Assembly (NCBI GenBank): GCA_947685225.1
Contig: CANTUV010000003.1
Location: forward strand, 1,062,001-1,126,000
Length of the DNA stretch: 64,000 nucleotides
Direction of reading: 5' to 3'
Origin: Garcia nutans
Taxonomy: Eukaryota > Streptophyta > Magnoliopsida > Malpighiales > Euphorbiaceae
Shown here: positions 1 through 11,115 of the stretch, in pieces
How positions within the stretch are numbered: the stretch's first letter is position 1
How the letters are laid out: every line of letters begins with the position of its first letter
Notes under the pieces: generated by a model
What the model saw: only the letters and a program-made list of their open reading frames with translations
Databases searched by the model: none
Told to the model about the DNA's origin: nothing
Program-made: the position numbers and the translations under genes

Positions 1-136
1 AAAATAAAATAGAGAGAGTATATGGATTAGCGATCTGAAAACAGAAAATAGGAAGAAAACATATGCAACTTGATTTTACCACGTAATGCCTAAAACTAGG
101 CTAATATATGGGTTGATGAGTTTAGTAAATGATAGT
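1..136. other. Left flanking AT-rich DNA
   Basis: No gene or repeat was recognised here. Its last eight bases (129-136, ATGATAGT) match 45552-45559 (ATGGTAGT) at 7 of 8 positions. They are read as the target-site duplication of the hAT-like element that starts at 137. Confidence 0.4.
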
Positions 137-293
137 CAGTGGCGGGATCAGGAGTTTGTTGACGGAGGGAAAAATTTTCAAATAAAAAAATTATAACGAA
201 ATGCTATTTTGATAAATTACACCATATATGTTATTTTTTAAAATAATTTTATATATTTTTGAGATATTTTAATTATTTAATATATTTTTGAGA

Positions 294-314
294 TATTTTA
301 AAGAAAATACTTAA
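294..314. repeat. Target-site duplication, 3' side of RTE LINE
   Basis: This 21-bp A/T-rich stretch recurs at 1614-1634 with one mismatch (position 310 C against 1630 T). The two copies bracket the LINE exactly. Confidence 0.85.
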
Positions 315-1613
315 CTCAACTCAACTCAACAAAGTCTTAATCCCAAGTCAATTGAGATCGGCTATATGAATTCTTCTTTTCCACTCAGTATGATTTAGGA
401 TTATCTCTTTTGATAGATGTAACATCATAAGATCATTTTAGACCATCTTTGACCAAGTTAGTTTAGGCCTACCTCTGCCTCTCTTAGTTATATCTACTCT
501 AACTTGTTTGGTTTTTCTAACAGGTGCATCGCTAGGTCTTCGTTTCACATGGCCAAACCATCTCAATCTATGCTCTCTTATCTTATTCTCAATATGTGTT
601 ACCCCCACTTTTTCTTCAATGCACTCATTGCGGATTCGATCCATCCTAGTATGACCACACATCTATCTTATCATTCTCATTTTCGCAACATGCATTTTAC
701 TCATGTGTTATCCTTTTATTGCCTTACACTCACTACCATACATCATCGCATGATGTATTGTAGTGTGGTAGAACTTTTTTTTTTAATTTAATTGGCATAT
801 TTCGATCACATAGAACTCATGTAGTACCCTTCTACTTCATCTAACCAGCTTTAATCATATGACTTACATCTTCTTCATAACCCCCATCTTTTTAAAGAAT
901 AGAGCCAAGGTATTTAAAATGAGTACTATGAGATACTGCTATTTTGTCTAAAATAATTTCACATCTTTCTCTATTCTCGCTATTAAATTTATAATGCATA
1001 AACTCAGTTTTAGTTCTACTTAGCTTAAAATCCTTAGATTTCAAAGTGCTTCTCCATAACTCTAACTTTTGACTTACTCCTGCTTGAGTCTCATCTATTA
1101 ATATAATATCATCTGCAAACATCATACACCAGGAGATGTCATCCTGTATATGTCTTGTTAGCTCATCCATGACTAAGGCGAAAAGATAAATGCTCAAAAC
1201 TGAACATTAGTGTAATCCAATAGAAACGAAAAAATCATTACTATCCCCTTTCACCGTGCGGACACTGGTGATGGCTCCCGCTTACATATCCTTCAAGACT
1301 TTGATATATCGTATAGATATTCCCCTACATTCTAGGACCTACCATAAAACTTCTCTAGGGACTCTATCATATGCCTTTTTTAAGTCAATAAAAATTATAT
1401 GTAAGTCCTTCTTCATTTCTCTATACTTTTTCATCAAATCTCTTATAAAACAATTAGCTTCCATAGTTGATCGACCAAGCATAAAGCCAAATTGGTTTGG
1501 AAATATACAAGTATCTAACTGAAAACAGTGTTCTGCAACTCTCTCCCACAATTTCATAGTGTGGCTTATAAATTTTATACCTCTATAATTTGAGCAATTC
1601 TGAATATCTCCTT
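315..1613 (-). mobile_element. 5'-truncated RTE-type LINE
   Basis: The element is on the minus strand and is bracketed by the 21-bp duplication. Its 3' end, at low coordinates, is a short (TTGAG)n tail visible as CTCAACTCAACTCAAC at 315-330. This is the microsatellite type of tail found in RTE-clade LINEs rather than a poly(A) tail. At about 1.3 kb it keeps only the C-terminal half of the reverse-transcriptase ORF. The 5' endonuclease part is missing, as expected from incomplete target-primed reverse transcription. Confidence 0.88.
438..1613 (-). pseudogene. RTE LINE reverse transcriptase, C-terminal remnant
   Basis: Three minus-strand pieces in different frames read as one protein. 1339-1613 has the N-terminal RT motifs, including NYRGIK, QFGFMLGRST and FIDLKKAYDRVPREV. 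892-1197 has the catalytic-site segment with MMFADDIIL. 438-662 has the C-terminal segment with LRWFGHVKRRP and RGRGRPK. The motif order and wording match plant RTE-clade LINEs. Frameshifts between 1197 and 1339 and between 662 and 892, plus the lost endonuclease half, make it non-functional. Confidence 0.88.
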
Positions 1614-1634
1614 TATTTTAAAGAAAATATTTAA
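1614..1634. repeat. Target-site duplication, 5' side of RTE LINE
   Basis: This is the second copy of the 21-bp duplication at 294-314, with one mismatch. Confidence 0.85.
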
Positions 1635-2075
1635 ATTAATTATTTTAAATAAATTTACGTGATATAATATATAAAAATAAAATATTGAGATTTATCTCAA
1701 AATATAACTTCATTAATCAATATTTAGTTACAAATAAATCTTTATTTAGACATTTAAATTTTAGAAAATTCAATTCAATTCAATTTTATTATACCAATTT
1801 TCTTATTTGAAAAAATATAAATAGCAAAATTTAATACTTTTTATGCAAGAAATATAGGTTAATTTGAAAGTAATAAAATTATATCAAATAAAAATATTTT
1901 TTAAGAATTTTATTTATTTAGTTAGGTCCACTACTAATAATTTTATCTACATCCAAATTAGACATTAAACTTTCTATATAAAAATAAAATGAGAAATAAT
2001 TATTTTTTTATTTTTAATATATACACACATATATGCATTTATATATACACATATATATGTGCATATGTATACATA
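1635..2075. other. AT-rich DNA ending in TA/CA repeats next to the viral nest
   Basis: No coding potential is seen. The last 80 bases (about 2010-2080) are an irregular TATA/CACA simple repeat. A similar TA/CA repeat borders the other side of the viral nest at 45461-45510, so the virus appears to have entered a TA-rich microsatellite inside the hAT-like element. Confidence 0.5.
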
Positions 2076-2212
2076 CCAGCAAAAACTACAAAAATCTCTG
2101 ATACCAGCAATTTCTTTAATTTCTTTGATACCAGCAAAAACTAGAAGGATCTTATAGGGGATAAAGTAATTTTTAAAAGCTTTAATCAAAACAATAAACA
2201 TTCAAGCATAAG
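2076..2212 (-). other. EPRV copy A leader end with primer-site filler at the left junction
   Basis: The viral leader next to the primer site is joined to TA-rich DNA. The fragment ATACCAGCAA, derived from the primer site, occurs three times (about 2076, 2101 and 2130), separated by short A/T-rich pieces. This looks like templated filler from end joining. The leader continues after the solo LTR at 4512. Confidence 0.7.
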
Positions 2213-3034
2213 GGTAATATCCCCATGTGTGCCCTAGAAGTTTTAATTCAATTGTTGTTTGATTTGAATTAAATGTACATATGTTTTAGCAAAGGAAATG
2301 ATTGTGTTAATGGAATGTATATGTTGTATATATGTTAATATATATAACATATATGTTGGTCAAGTGTAAAGTCAAGGGAAGAAGATATTTTTATTTGGGA
2401 TGAGTGAAATTACTTAAGAGGGCAAGAGTTTTAAAGGAAGTGTGAACAAATAGAAAAGGGCATTTAAGTAATTGTGTTGATGGAATTGCTTGGTGGATAT
2501 GTAAAGAAGAAAAGAAGGTTGAATTGTCTTCATTTCTTTTCTTTTCTTGGTATAGCCGGCCATTTCAAAGGAAGAGAGCAAAAGTGAGATTTGCTTATTC
2601 AAGTCTCAAATTGAAGGAGGAATCAAAGGATTTGGTTGAAGATTTGTGAAATTTCTTCATCTAAGGTAAGTACTCTCTTGTTTTCCTTTGGTATTTTGAA
2701 GATGTGTTTGAAGTGTGTTGTGATTTGATAATATTATGATTTGGTATGTTTGAGATGAGTTTCTAAATGTTGAAATTGATTGTGAGTTAATTTAGTGTTG
2801 GTTTGGTTTTGGTTGAAGATGGTAGGTTAAAAGTGATGTTGTTTTTTTTAGGGTTTTGAAGTGGAAGGTGATTAAATGTGTTGATGATGGGTTGCTAAGG
2901 TGAATATTGTGGTAAACATGTGAAATATGTGTTTAGAACATGGATTACATTCATTTGAATTATGCTAAATGGTGTATAATGTAATTGAGTGCAACCAAAG
3001 GGGACTTGAACATGTTAGGGTTTCAATTCATGAG

Positions 3035-3225
3035 AGACACGACCAAAAGCAAGGAGAGACACGACCAATTCATGAGAGACACGGCCAAGTCCATGGAAAT
3101 TTGGCCGTGTTGGGTGATTTTTGGAGGAGACACGGCCGTGTCCCTTGCCCATGTTGGCTTCTGTTGCTTTTGGTTGAGAGGCTTTTGGTTGAGAGACACG
3201 GCCACAAGCTTGGCCGTGTCCCTTG
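3035..3225. repeat. GACACGGCC / GGCCGTGTC motif array in solo LTR
   Basis: About eight copies of GACACGGCC (or GACACGACC) and its complement are spaced over some 190 bp, some forming the palindrome GACACGGCCGTGTC. Similar arrays lie in three other solo LTRs of this window but not in the complete Tekay LTRs. Confidence 0.8.
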
Positions 3226-4127
3226 AGTGTGTTGGCTACTGTGATTTTTCCTTTCTCTTCTTACATGGTTGAAATTGAACTTACACTTGATAATGCATAT
3301 GATATTATATGAACAAGGTTGGGTATTGTGCATTGTGAAACTTGTGAATGGCAATGTGTTATATGAATAATGTATCTTGAAATGTTATACCAATGATGCT
3401 ATGTGAATAATATGAATTGAGATATAATATGATGATGCTAGGTGAATAATATGAATTGAGATACAACATGATATGAGGCCATTGTGATTGGCTATGATAA
3501 CTCAAATGTGATGTGAAGCCATTGTGTTTGGCTATGATGATTCAATTGAAAGAATATAAGGCATGTTTGCCTAATTGATGATGAGATGTGAGAATGAAAT
3601 AATAAATGAATTGTGTGTCTAATGTGTTATTCATTTTCAGAGTTTTGTTATTGGTGGCATGCCTATTGGTAACATTCTCTTGAAGTTAGGTTGGATTGGA
3701 TCCTTGAAGCCTAATTGAGATGTTACAACCCTTGAAGCTAGGTTGGATTGGTTCTTGAAGCCAAGTTGGGTTGATACTTAGCATGCTTTGTTCCCCTTGA
3801 AGCTTGGTTGAACCTAAATCCTTGAAGCCTAGTTGGGTTTATGATAATGATAAATATGATAACAAAACCAAAGCATTAACTCTGAAAGTTGAATGGCATA
3901 TTAGTGTGTCTTGGGCCCATGCTTGTCTTTGTTTAATGTGATTCATGAATGGTAAAATGATTAACTAATGAGATATATGGAAGGATATTGAAATGTGATA
4001 TGTTTATATATGTGGTTTATGAAATATAAAGGTATGTGGTTATCCTTTCATCTATGATATTGATTTGAGTAATCAAATGTGTGACATTGCATTGCCTTAT
4101 AGTATAATGTTGTTATATTTTGTACTA

Positions 4128-4165
4128 CTAAGCCGATGGCTTAGCGCGATAGTGTTTGATCGCGC
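4128..4165 (+). other. Twin stem-loop in solo LTR
   Basis: CTAAGCCGATGGCTTAG (4128-4144) is followed at once by GCGCGAT...ATCGCGC (4144-4165). The same two adjacent hairpins occur in the other Tekay-type LTRs with changed but still paired arms. Confidence 0.75.
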
Positions 4166-4511
4166 AAGTAACAGAGTTGAACCTGAGAGTTCTTCGAGAC
4201 CGAGTAAGAGTAGACATTGAAGAGTTGTTTTGGGACTTAAAGATTAGAGAAGAGCTGCCAATCATGTATATATATTCTATGTTTTGTAAACCTTTATTTA
4301 TAACATATTTGTAATAACTTCCGCTGTGAATTATTAAATATTTTGTATATAGTGTCTTTTGGATTTCTTTTATTTGTTTGAGATTGGTTTCACTTATTTA
4401 CAAAGATATTTGTTGTGTCTTTTTAAACCGTGGCATTTTCTATATTCAGTATACGTATATTACGATCGTTTAAGCATGCTTGGTACGTATACAGGGTATA
4501 GAGGTGTTACA

Positions 4512-5407
4512 ATAAGCCCCACTCTTAGATCTAAACAGATAGTAAAATTAAATCATCATTAATTATAAACAAATGTAAAATACTATATTAAAATAAATTA
4601 AAGAAATAAATTAAAAACATATATTAAAAACATATAAATAAATAAGTTAAATAAATAAATTTAAAGAGCATAATTGAAAGAACATATAGCTTATATAAAT
4701 ATTTATATAACAAAACTTTATAGGAAATACAATAATTAATTATTAGCATAGTGCTTTTCGTTATACCAGGTACCACAGACTTATAAATTCTGCTCACAGC
4801 CAGTAGCCGTTACAACCGGGTGTCCAGCTTATACTAATAAGATATAAAGAAAATAAAACTTTACAGGTTTCTGATGCATCAGATCAATTTTCGTTGCAAG
4901 TGCAGAGCATACTTATACAAAATAAAACTTTAAATATGAAATACAAGCTTTAATATAAATAAATAACTTACAAGAGAATCAATAGAGGAAGGGGATACAG
5001 AAATGGAAGAAATTTAAGTGAAGAAGGAAAATGAAAACTAAAACTAAAGCTTGAGGGTTCTTCAATGTCTTCTGTAAGAGGGAGAGAGAGGTTTTGAATC
5101 CTTTTCAGCTTCAGAATAGGCTCCTTAATATAGAATGAGGCTTTAACTTCACACTGTTCTTGCCACATGTCTGGTACTGTGGATGAATAGTAACATATCA
5201 TTACTGTTTGTTTTTACTGTACATTCACGCGTCTTGAAACTGTAGAAGAATAGTACCTTGTCGATGTACTATTTGCTTTACTGTGGATGAACAGTTCTTA
5301 TGACTTTAATGTTGGTTTTCCTCTGGTAAATACTGTTGATGAACAGTATTCTGCCAGTGGGCACCACCTTTATTGACTTTAGTGAAGAAATAAGGTTTCT
5401 TTTGCCT
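4512..5407 (-). promoter_or_regulatory. EPRV copy A promoter and leader region
   Basis: In virus sense (minus) this region follows ORF2 and precedes the primer site. A TATA-like box TATATTAAG lies at 5124-5132. Upstream of it are four copies of a palindrome of the type TACTGT-N6-ACAGTA, at 5331-5348, 5279-5296, 5238-5255 and 5175-5192. The leader downstream is about 620 nt here plus about 130 nt beyond the solo LTR. Copies B, C, D and E keep the same arrangement. Promoter function is inferred from position and the TATA box. Confidence 0.6.
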
Positions 5408-6041
5408 TTATTCTGACGAGTCTGAGTCAGAATCAGATCTGTTTTTCTTCTTCTTTTCTTTTTCTTTTTCTTTTTCTTTTTCTTTTTCTTTCTCTTTCTC
5501 TTTCTCTTTCTCTTTCTCTTTCTCTTTCTCTTTCTCTTTCTCTTTCTCTTTTTCTTTTTCTTTTATCTTTTATCTTTTCTTTTTCTTTTTTACTTTTTAT
5601 TTTAATGGGAGATAATATCCCATATCAGTCATCCTTATTACTGGTGTAGTAATCTAAGTCAGATGTCTCAGTGGAAGATGACGTCATGGATGAAGAAGAG
5701 GAATCCAAAGAAGATGAATGAGATTTTCTTCTTCTGGATGGAGCTTTAGATCTTTTAAATTGGGCTTTATTGGATGATCCAGCAGAGCAAGTTCTGCTGG
5801 GCTTAATGGGCTCAGAAGTCGAAGGAAGAGATTTAACCATCTGTTCCATCAAGGCTCTATATTCTTCTGCAGTCTTGGTAGCTGCAAGAAGGGCTATATT
5901 ATGGGCTCTTTGAGCTCCAAAAGAGACTGATAGCTTTGAGTTAAAGCCACCATGGTTCCTCTTTAAGAGCCATTGCTTTACTGTTTCCTCAGTGGTAGAA
6001 TTGTGAAAGGCAGTCCACCGCTTGACTTTTACTTTTCTCAA
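5408..6041 (-). pseudogene. EPRV ORF2, copy A (unknown function, Lys/Glu-rich tail)
   Basis: I do not recognise the protein family. The first 138 residues (6041-5625) are basic and then Ser-rich, with TVKQWLLKRNHGG near the start. A TGA replaces the Cys codon that copy E has in the segment DDCYGI. Past it the same frame runs through a hexanucleotide tract (about 5445-5600) coding alternating Lys and Glu and ends in RSDSDSDSSE and a stop at 5408-5410. No ATG is present at the start, and an in-frame stop precedes the reading frame by about 12 codons, as in copies C and E. It lies directly after ORF1 and before the promoter. Confidence 0.6.
5445..5600. repeat. Polypyrimidine hexanucleotide tract of ORF2 copy A
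   Basis: These are runs of TTTTTC and TTTCTC units (plus strand). On the coding strand they read GAAAAA and GAGAAA, both Glu-Lys. The tract differs in unit and length in every viral copy. Confidence 0.9.
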
Positions 6042-6174
6042 TACAAAGGGATATTGGTACCTGACTGAATAGAAGTATCAAAATATCATTAATATACCTA
6101 AGGTATACTGAAAGTTAAACAAAATAGAAGAAGAGGAGGAAATTTCTTCTCATATGGAGTAGGGTTTAGATGAG

Positions 6175-6330
6175 CTTTAGTTGTAATAGACTTTTCATCA
6201 AAGCCTTTTTCATATGGTAAGTCAACCATATGTTGCTTTCTATTCCAAAATGCATTTGGAATATCAGCACATAAGTCTTTTTCTATTTGTAATTTTAATT
6301 TATTAATTTTATCTTATATCAATTTATTAT
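6175..6330 (-). pseudogene. EPRV ORF1 RT N-terminal remnant, copy A
   Basis: The minus strand reads into the start of a caulimovirid reverse transcriptase, with LPYEKGFDEKSITTKA. Immediately after this, at about 6175-6185, it switches to the ORF1 C-terminal tail also seen in copies C and E (AHLNPTPYEKKF). Almost all of RT and RNase H is deleted, and the join shares the few bases coding Lys-Ala. Confidence 0.7.
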
Positions 6331-6544
6331 TTAATTATTCATTTATTTTCTGTAGATGATAATTATTCTTTAAATTATAAAGTTGTTTAGACTTTGCTTT
6401 TATAAGAGCATTTATTTGTAATTCATTTATTGAATGTGCCTTTAAAAGATTCAAATTTCTCTTTTTAGGTTTTTCCAAAAATGGAAAAATAATTTTTTTA
6501 TTTTAACTTTAAAACTTACACTATCATCATTTACAGAACAAGAC

Positions 6545-6796
6545 ATAATTAAATTCATAAATGGCATTCCTAAGATTACCATATGATGAATATTGGTTAA
6601 GATAAATATATTCTTTATTTCTAGGTTTTTATCTATTATTAATGTTTCTGCTTTACCAAGTATATTTAATTTAGATTTATTTGCAGCAGATAATCTTTTT
6701 TTAGTCTCCTGCCAAAATTTTTTAGGTACTAAATTGGGTTTAATTCAATTTAGGTCAGCTCCTGTGTCAAACAAGGCTATAGTTTCTATATTATAA
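6545..6796 (-). pseudogene. EPRV ORF1 aspartic protease domain, copy A
   Basis: The motif FDTGAD (6754-6771, minus) is the active-site signature of retroviral-type aspartic proteases. Downstream, LGMPFMN fits the second conserved segment. In caulimovirids this enzyme cleaves the ORF1 polyprotein. A stop near 6797 separates it from the coat-protein end. Confidence 0.75.
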
Positions 6797-9054
6797 TTAT
6801 TTGAGAATTTTAGTTTTTATCTTTATTAAATATTTTCTCGATGTTATTTCATGTAACATAAAAATTAAATTATCAGGGATTTTATCTTTACTTATTAAAC
6901 TAATTTTATTATTATTATTATTAGTTTCTTTTTTACTAATTATCTGTTCAATATCTTCTTCTTCTTTTTCATCAGAAGAAGTTGAATTTAATAAAGACTT
7001 TATTATTTGTGAATCATGTATTTGTTTATTCTTTAATTCTTTTAGTTCTAATTTTATTTCTTTAATTTCCTTTTGTAAATCATTTATATTAGGTTTATTC
7101 TTTATTATTTTATTTTTATTTAATATTGTAGTTAAATCATATGTCTGTTTACTAGTACTAAGCAATAATGAATGTTTAGGTTTATCATCAGTATCATCTA
7201 ATATTTTATTTAAGAATTTTTCTTGTATTTTAGGGTCTCTTATATATTTTATTGCTTCTAGAATAGATTCTTGTTTTTTAGTTAAAATATTTAATGATTT
7301 ACTACTATATTCAGAACTAGTTTCTGCTCCTATATCATCTATTTGATTTATTTCTTTAGAATCTAAATAGTCTTCAAAATCTGAATAGTCTAAATATATT
7401 TCATAAATTTTATTTAATACAGATTCATCTAAGTTTAGTTCTTGTAATTTTTTTTTATCAAATTTATAAAATCTTGATGTGTGACCTTTTCTTCCACATT
7501 TATAGCATGTTAAATCTTTATATGATGTAAACTTTTTATCTTTCTGTTTATATATTTTCTATTAGGTTTTCTATATTTTTAAGGTTTGTAAGGCTTCTAT
7601 TTCTTATAATAATCATCTTTATCAAATTTTTTCTTATAATTTTCTTTTTATGATATTTTCTATAAGGTTTTTCATGTTTTGTAGTAGAACACTGTCCACC
7701 ACAGTCTTTATGTTTTCATGTTATGCTATAATCAAATTATTTACAGAAAGAACCTAGTTCTTGTCTAGTTTTTCTTATTTCATATTTTAATGATTTTTGA
7801 AGCTTTATGTCTTGACAAAGTTTTAATCCTTCTTTTTGAACTATACTAAACAATTGTCCATAAGTTAACAGGTCATAAGGAATAGAATTTTCATACTTCT
7901 ATTTTATATGATTTCTAACTTTCTCTCCTAAGAAAAAGGGTAATCCTGCTAAGAACTTTTCCTTCCAGAAGGCCTGGTTGGAATCTTCTCTAAGCATTAT
8001 CCTAGTTAGGAAAGTTGTTTTATAAAACTGAAAGTCACTAAGTTTCTTACACCTAAGATTACTTAGTAATTCAGCATTTTAATCTTTTAAGTGAGCAGGG
8101 TCATCTATAAAGTTAAGTGATATAGTCAGGATTAGTGTTGTCACTGCATCCTGAATAGTATCACCATACTCATTTAATATGGGTATACCATCTTCATAAG
8201 TTTTTATGGCATTTAAAATTTCTAAATGTTGTTCATCAGTGAGATGGTTAATCCACTAACCTTTTAGCTGGCCTGTAAAGCCAGCTATAAGGAATTCATC
8301 TGTAGTTTTATCTGAAGTTTATGTTTGGGTCCTATAAGCATTGGCAGCCATTATCATCTGTTCTAGAAGACTCAGAATATTGTATTCTGATAGGCTATCA
8401 ATGTTTCATTCATAAACTGAAGAGGTATTATATTTATACTGTGTTAAGGTATTAGGTCTATCCGTAATACCTAAGTCTGGGGCAGACATCCTAGGTACTA
8501 TAGACTGATTGAATGTTATACGATTTATTTGTGGTTCTAAAGCTTTACTAAAAGTTTCAATATCTTCAGTTTCAGGTTGAGATTCTTCAACTAATTATGA
8601 TTTCTGTTCTTGGGTTACTATACTAATAGTTTTAGAAACTTTAGATTGAGGTGTTTCTTGTACTACTTGTTTTGACCCAGAAGAAGAGTCAATTTTACTT
8701 AATTGTTCTTTAATAGCTTTAACAAAATCAGAATCTTTAGCTTTGACTTCTTTTTGTCCTGTTTTAGAAACTTCGAAAGGTTTCAAAACATGGGACTTAA
8801 GTTTTTTTTATCTTTAATATCTCTTTCAACTTTCACTATTTTACTTTCTTTAATAGAACCTTCTATTCTATTTAATTGTTGTCATATACTTAATAGATGT
8901 GCATTACTAAAATTATTTTGTTCTAATATTTTTTTTTCGGATCATTTTTTGATACTGTTTTAAATGGTGCTATTTGTATTTCTCTATCTCCATATAAGAA
9001 TATACTTGATGCTTTAAGTGGATGTTCACTCAGTATTATTTTATCATTTACTTT
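6797..9054 (-). pseudogene. EPRV ORF1 coat-protein region, copy A
   Basis: The coat-protein core motif GFTGQLKG (about 8270) is followed by a stop where copy B has Trp-Trp. Further on, a zinc knuckle CYKCGRKGHTSRF lies at 7469-7507; the fourth metal ligand expected after it is Tyr, not Cys. The C-terminal segment (6797-7165) is rich in Lys, Glu and Asn and is acidic near SSDEKEEEDIEQ, as is usual in caulimovirid coat proteins. Several stops and frameshifts interrupt the region. Confidence 0.75.
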
Positions 9055-9801
9055 TCATTCTGTATCATTATTTCTAATAGTTACAGGATTTATTAATTTT
9101 TCAGGTTTAAGTTTTCCTCTATAAATTCTTTTAAACCAATCAAAGAATTTCATTTTGACTTCATAATATTCTATAAAACTAATATATTCTTCTTTAACTA
9201 ATTCAAAGTCTTTTACTTTATTCATTACATTTTTTAGCTTATCTACATTCTTTACTGTTGTTAATTCTTTATTTAGCTTATCATTATTAAATATAAATTC
9301 TTTATTAATTATATTTAATTCTCTATCCATGTTTGCTATATTTTCTGTCATAAAGGAAGCTGTAGGTGACATAGGTAGAGAAGGAGATTGTTCTATATTT
9401 TGTGGTTGGTTATAATTAGGGTTAGGATCTAAAGGGTTCATGTTTCCTATTGGATTATAATATAGGTGTGGTACAGTTGTACTATAGTCTACACTTTTTA
9501 ATTTATTACTTGATTCAGATATATCTGATGTAGAATACCTAGGCTTTACTACAGTTTGCAATACAGGTTTAGGTTCATTTTGTTTATATGAGGCGTATAT
9601 AATATAAGGTAATTGTGAAGCTCTACCTATATCTACTGTTGAAACAGAGGAGGAAGAGTTTGAATACCTACTGCTTATACTATGTCTACTAAATTTTAAT
9701 TTAACTTTACCGTCTTCATACTGTTCTATTTTACTGAGTTCTATGTTGGGCTTTACTATGTTCTTTGGTTCAGAAAGAGGAACAGCGTCCTCTAAGACCC
9801 A
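9055..9801 (-). pseudogene. EPRV ORF1 linker between movement and coat proteins, copy A
   Basis: This continues the movement-protein frame past a nonsense codon. It is Ser/Pro/Asn-rich, with NPNYNQPQNIEQ, then a Lys-rich, probably helical segment (NKVKDFELVKEEY) ending at a stop at 9055. Copy B has the same segment at 16215-16790. The role is unknown; it probably separates the two structural domains of the polyprotein. Confidence 0.65.
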
Positions 9802-10545
9802 TTAATCAGGGAGACTAATATCTTTCCACTGAATAGTCCTAGGGATTATTGTATTGGCTTTACTTAAGTCTGTCTGTAGAAATTTAGTTTCTCCTAATTT
9901 AGATTGCATTATATACTTCGTAGCGAAAGCAGGTACCATCGCTTTATACTTTATTTTATACATTAATGCTACAGGAATGGATCCTTCAAGCGTTTTATAA
10001 TAATGTATTTTAATTTCTAATACTAAAATTTTTAATATATTTGGATCATTTAAGGATATTGTTATATCTGGAAAACAGTCAAATGAGGTAGGTCCACTAC
10101 TCCGACTGGTTTCTGTAGTTCCTGATAGTGAGTCATTTAAATTTACAAACCTAGCGTCTCTAACTACTATTAGAATACTAGTATTTAATCCTTCTCTGGT
10201 TAAGGGCTTTATTCCTATTTGTACTAGTCCTATATGTATATATTTATATTTTTTATTTTTATGGTGCTTTATTGACTCTACAGAAAGTAATGTTATTTTT
10301 TCAAAGGGTTTACTCAACTGTACATCCCTTTCTTCAGCTTTAATTATATAATCATTTTTAAATATATTTAATTTAGGAATTTTATAAATATGTTCTTTAT
10401 CTATGTTAGGCATTACCCAGTTGTCAATTGTTTTATTAAAGTCCTCTAAAATTACTTCATTTCTGTTTACAATTCTTTTAATTCCCGATGACTCAGAACT
10501 ATCTGATTTAGTTGTACTAGCAGATTTACATAAAAATGGTTCCAT
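9802..10545 (-). pseudogene. EPRV movement protein (30K superfamily), copy A
   Basis: This 247-codon stretch starts at ATG 10545, about 215 nt after the primer site. Movement proteins of this family carry virus through plasmodesmata. Supporting segments are LVQIGIKPLTREGLN, VVRDARF and GPTSFDCFPDI in the middle, and GSIPVALMYKIKYKAM near residue 190. The frame ends at TAA 9802-9804, where copy B has a Glu codon, so one base change truncated the polyprotein. It is the N-terminal domain of ORF1. Confidence 0.8.
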
Positions 10546-10760
10546 TTTTAAATATTTGAAAAATAGATTTTAAAGTGTAATAATGTTGGTTTTGGAATCG
10601 ACCGCTGACTTACTGCCCTAAAAGCCTATCCATCGGCTGACATGGGTCTTATTGCATATCCAATTCTTAGACAGTACTATGTCCACTTCTAGACCTATAA
10701 ATCAAAGATTTAACTATGGAAACAATTTTATATCTATCTACTACCACCTCTAAAAGAAGA

Positions 10761-10774
10761 TGGCTCTGATACCA
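10761..10774 (-). promoter_or_regulatory. EPRV tRNA-Met primer binding site (copy A)
   Basis: The minus strand reads TGGTATCAGAGCCA, complementary to the 3' end of initiator tRNA-Met. Caulimovirids use this tRNA to prime reverse transcription. The movement-protein ATG lies about 215 nt downstream. Confidence 0.9.
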
Positions 10775-11115
10775 GCAAAAACTAGAAGGATCTTACAGGG
10801 GATAAAGTAATTTTTAAAAGCTTTAATCAAAACAACAAATAATCAGGCATAAGCCACACTCTTAGATCTAAACATATAGTAAAATTAAATAATCATTAAA
10901 TATAAACAAATGTAAGAAACTATATTAAAATAAATTAAAGAAATAAATTAAAAGCATATATTAAAAACATATAAATAAGTTAAATAAATAAATTTAAAAA
11001 GCATAATTGAAAGAACATATAGCTTATATAAATATTTATATAACAAAACTCGTTTTAAAGTTTTAAAGTTTCCTATAGTTAATTTTCCTATAGCCCAGCA
11101 AAAACTAGAAGGATC
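10775..11115 (-). other. EPRV leader fragment and A/B copy junction
   Basis: The leader upstream of the copy A primer site runs to about 11050. There it is joined through about 40 bases of scrambled filler, with TTTCCTATAG repeated, to CCAGCAAAAACTAGAAGGATC, the primer-proximal leader of copy B. The solo LTR follows. Confidence 0.7.

Larger units (their letters stand above)
2213..4511 (+). mobile_element. Solo LTR, Tekay-type Ty3/gypsy
   Basis: A 2299-bp LTR begins GGTAATATCC (first base changed from T) and ends GGTGTTACA. It is flanked by ATAAG at 2208-2212 and 4512-4516, and the viral leader is continuous across it. The start, including GTGTGCCCTAGAAG, resembles the LTR of the complete Tekay element and the solo LTR at 51211. 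It contains a GACACGGCC array (about 3035-3225) and the twin stem-loop at 4128-4165. No internal element sequence remains, so it arose by LTR-LTR recombination. Confidence 0.9.

Noticed and set aside
6801..7346. 181-codon plus-strand open frame rich in Leu, Ile, Phe and Ser, looking like a membrane protein
   Set aside because: It is the complement of the Lys/Glu/Asn-rich viral coat-protein C-terminus; hydrophobic codons are an antisense artefact.
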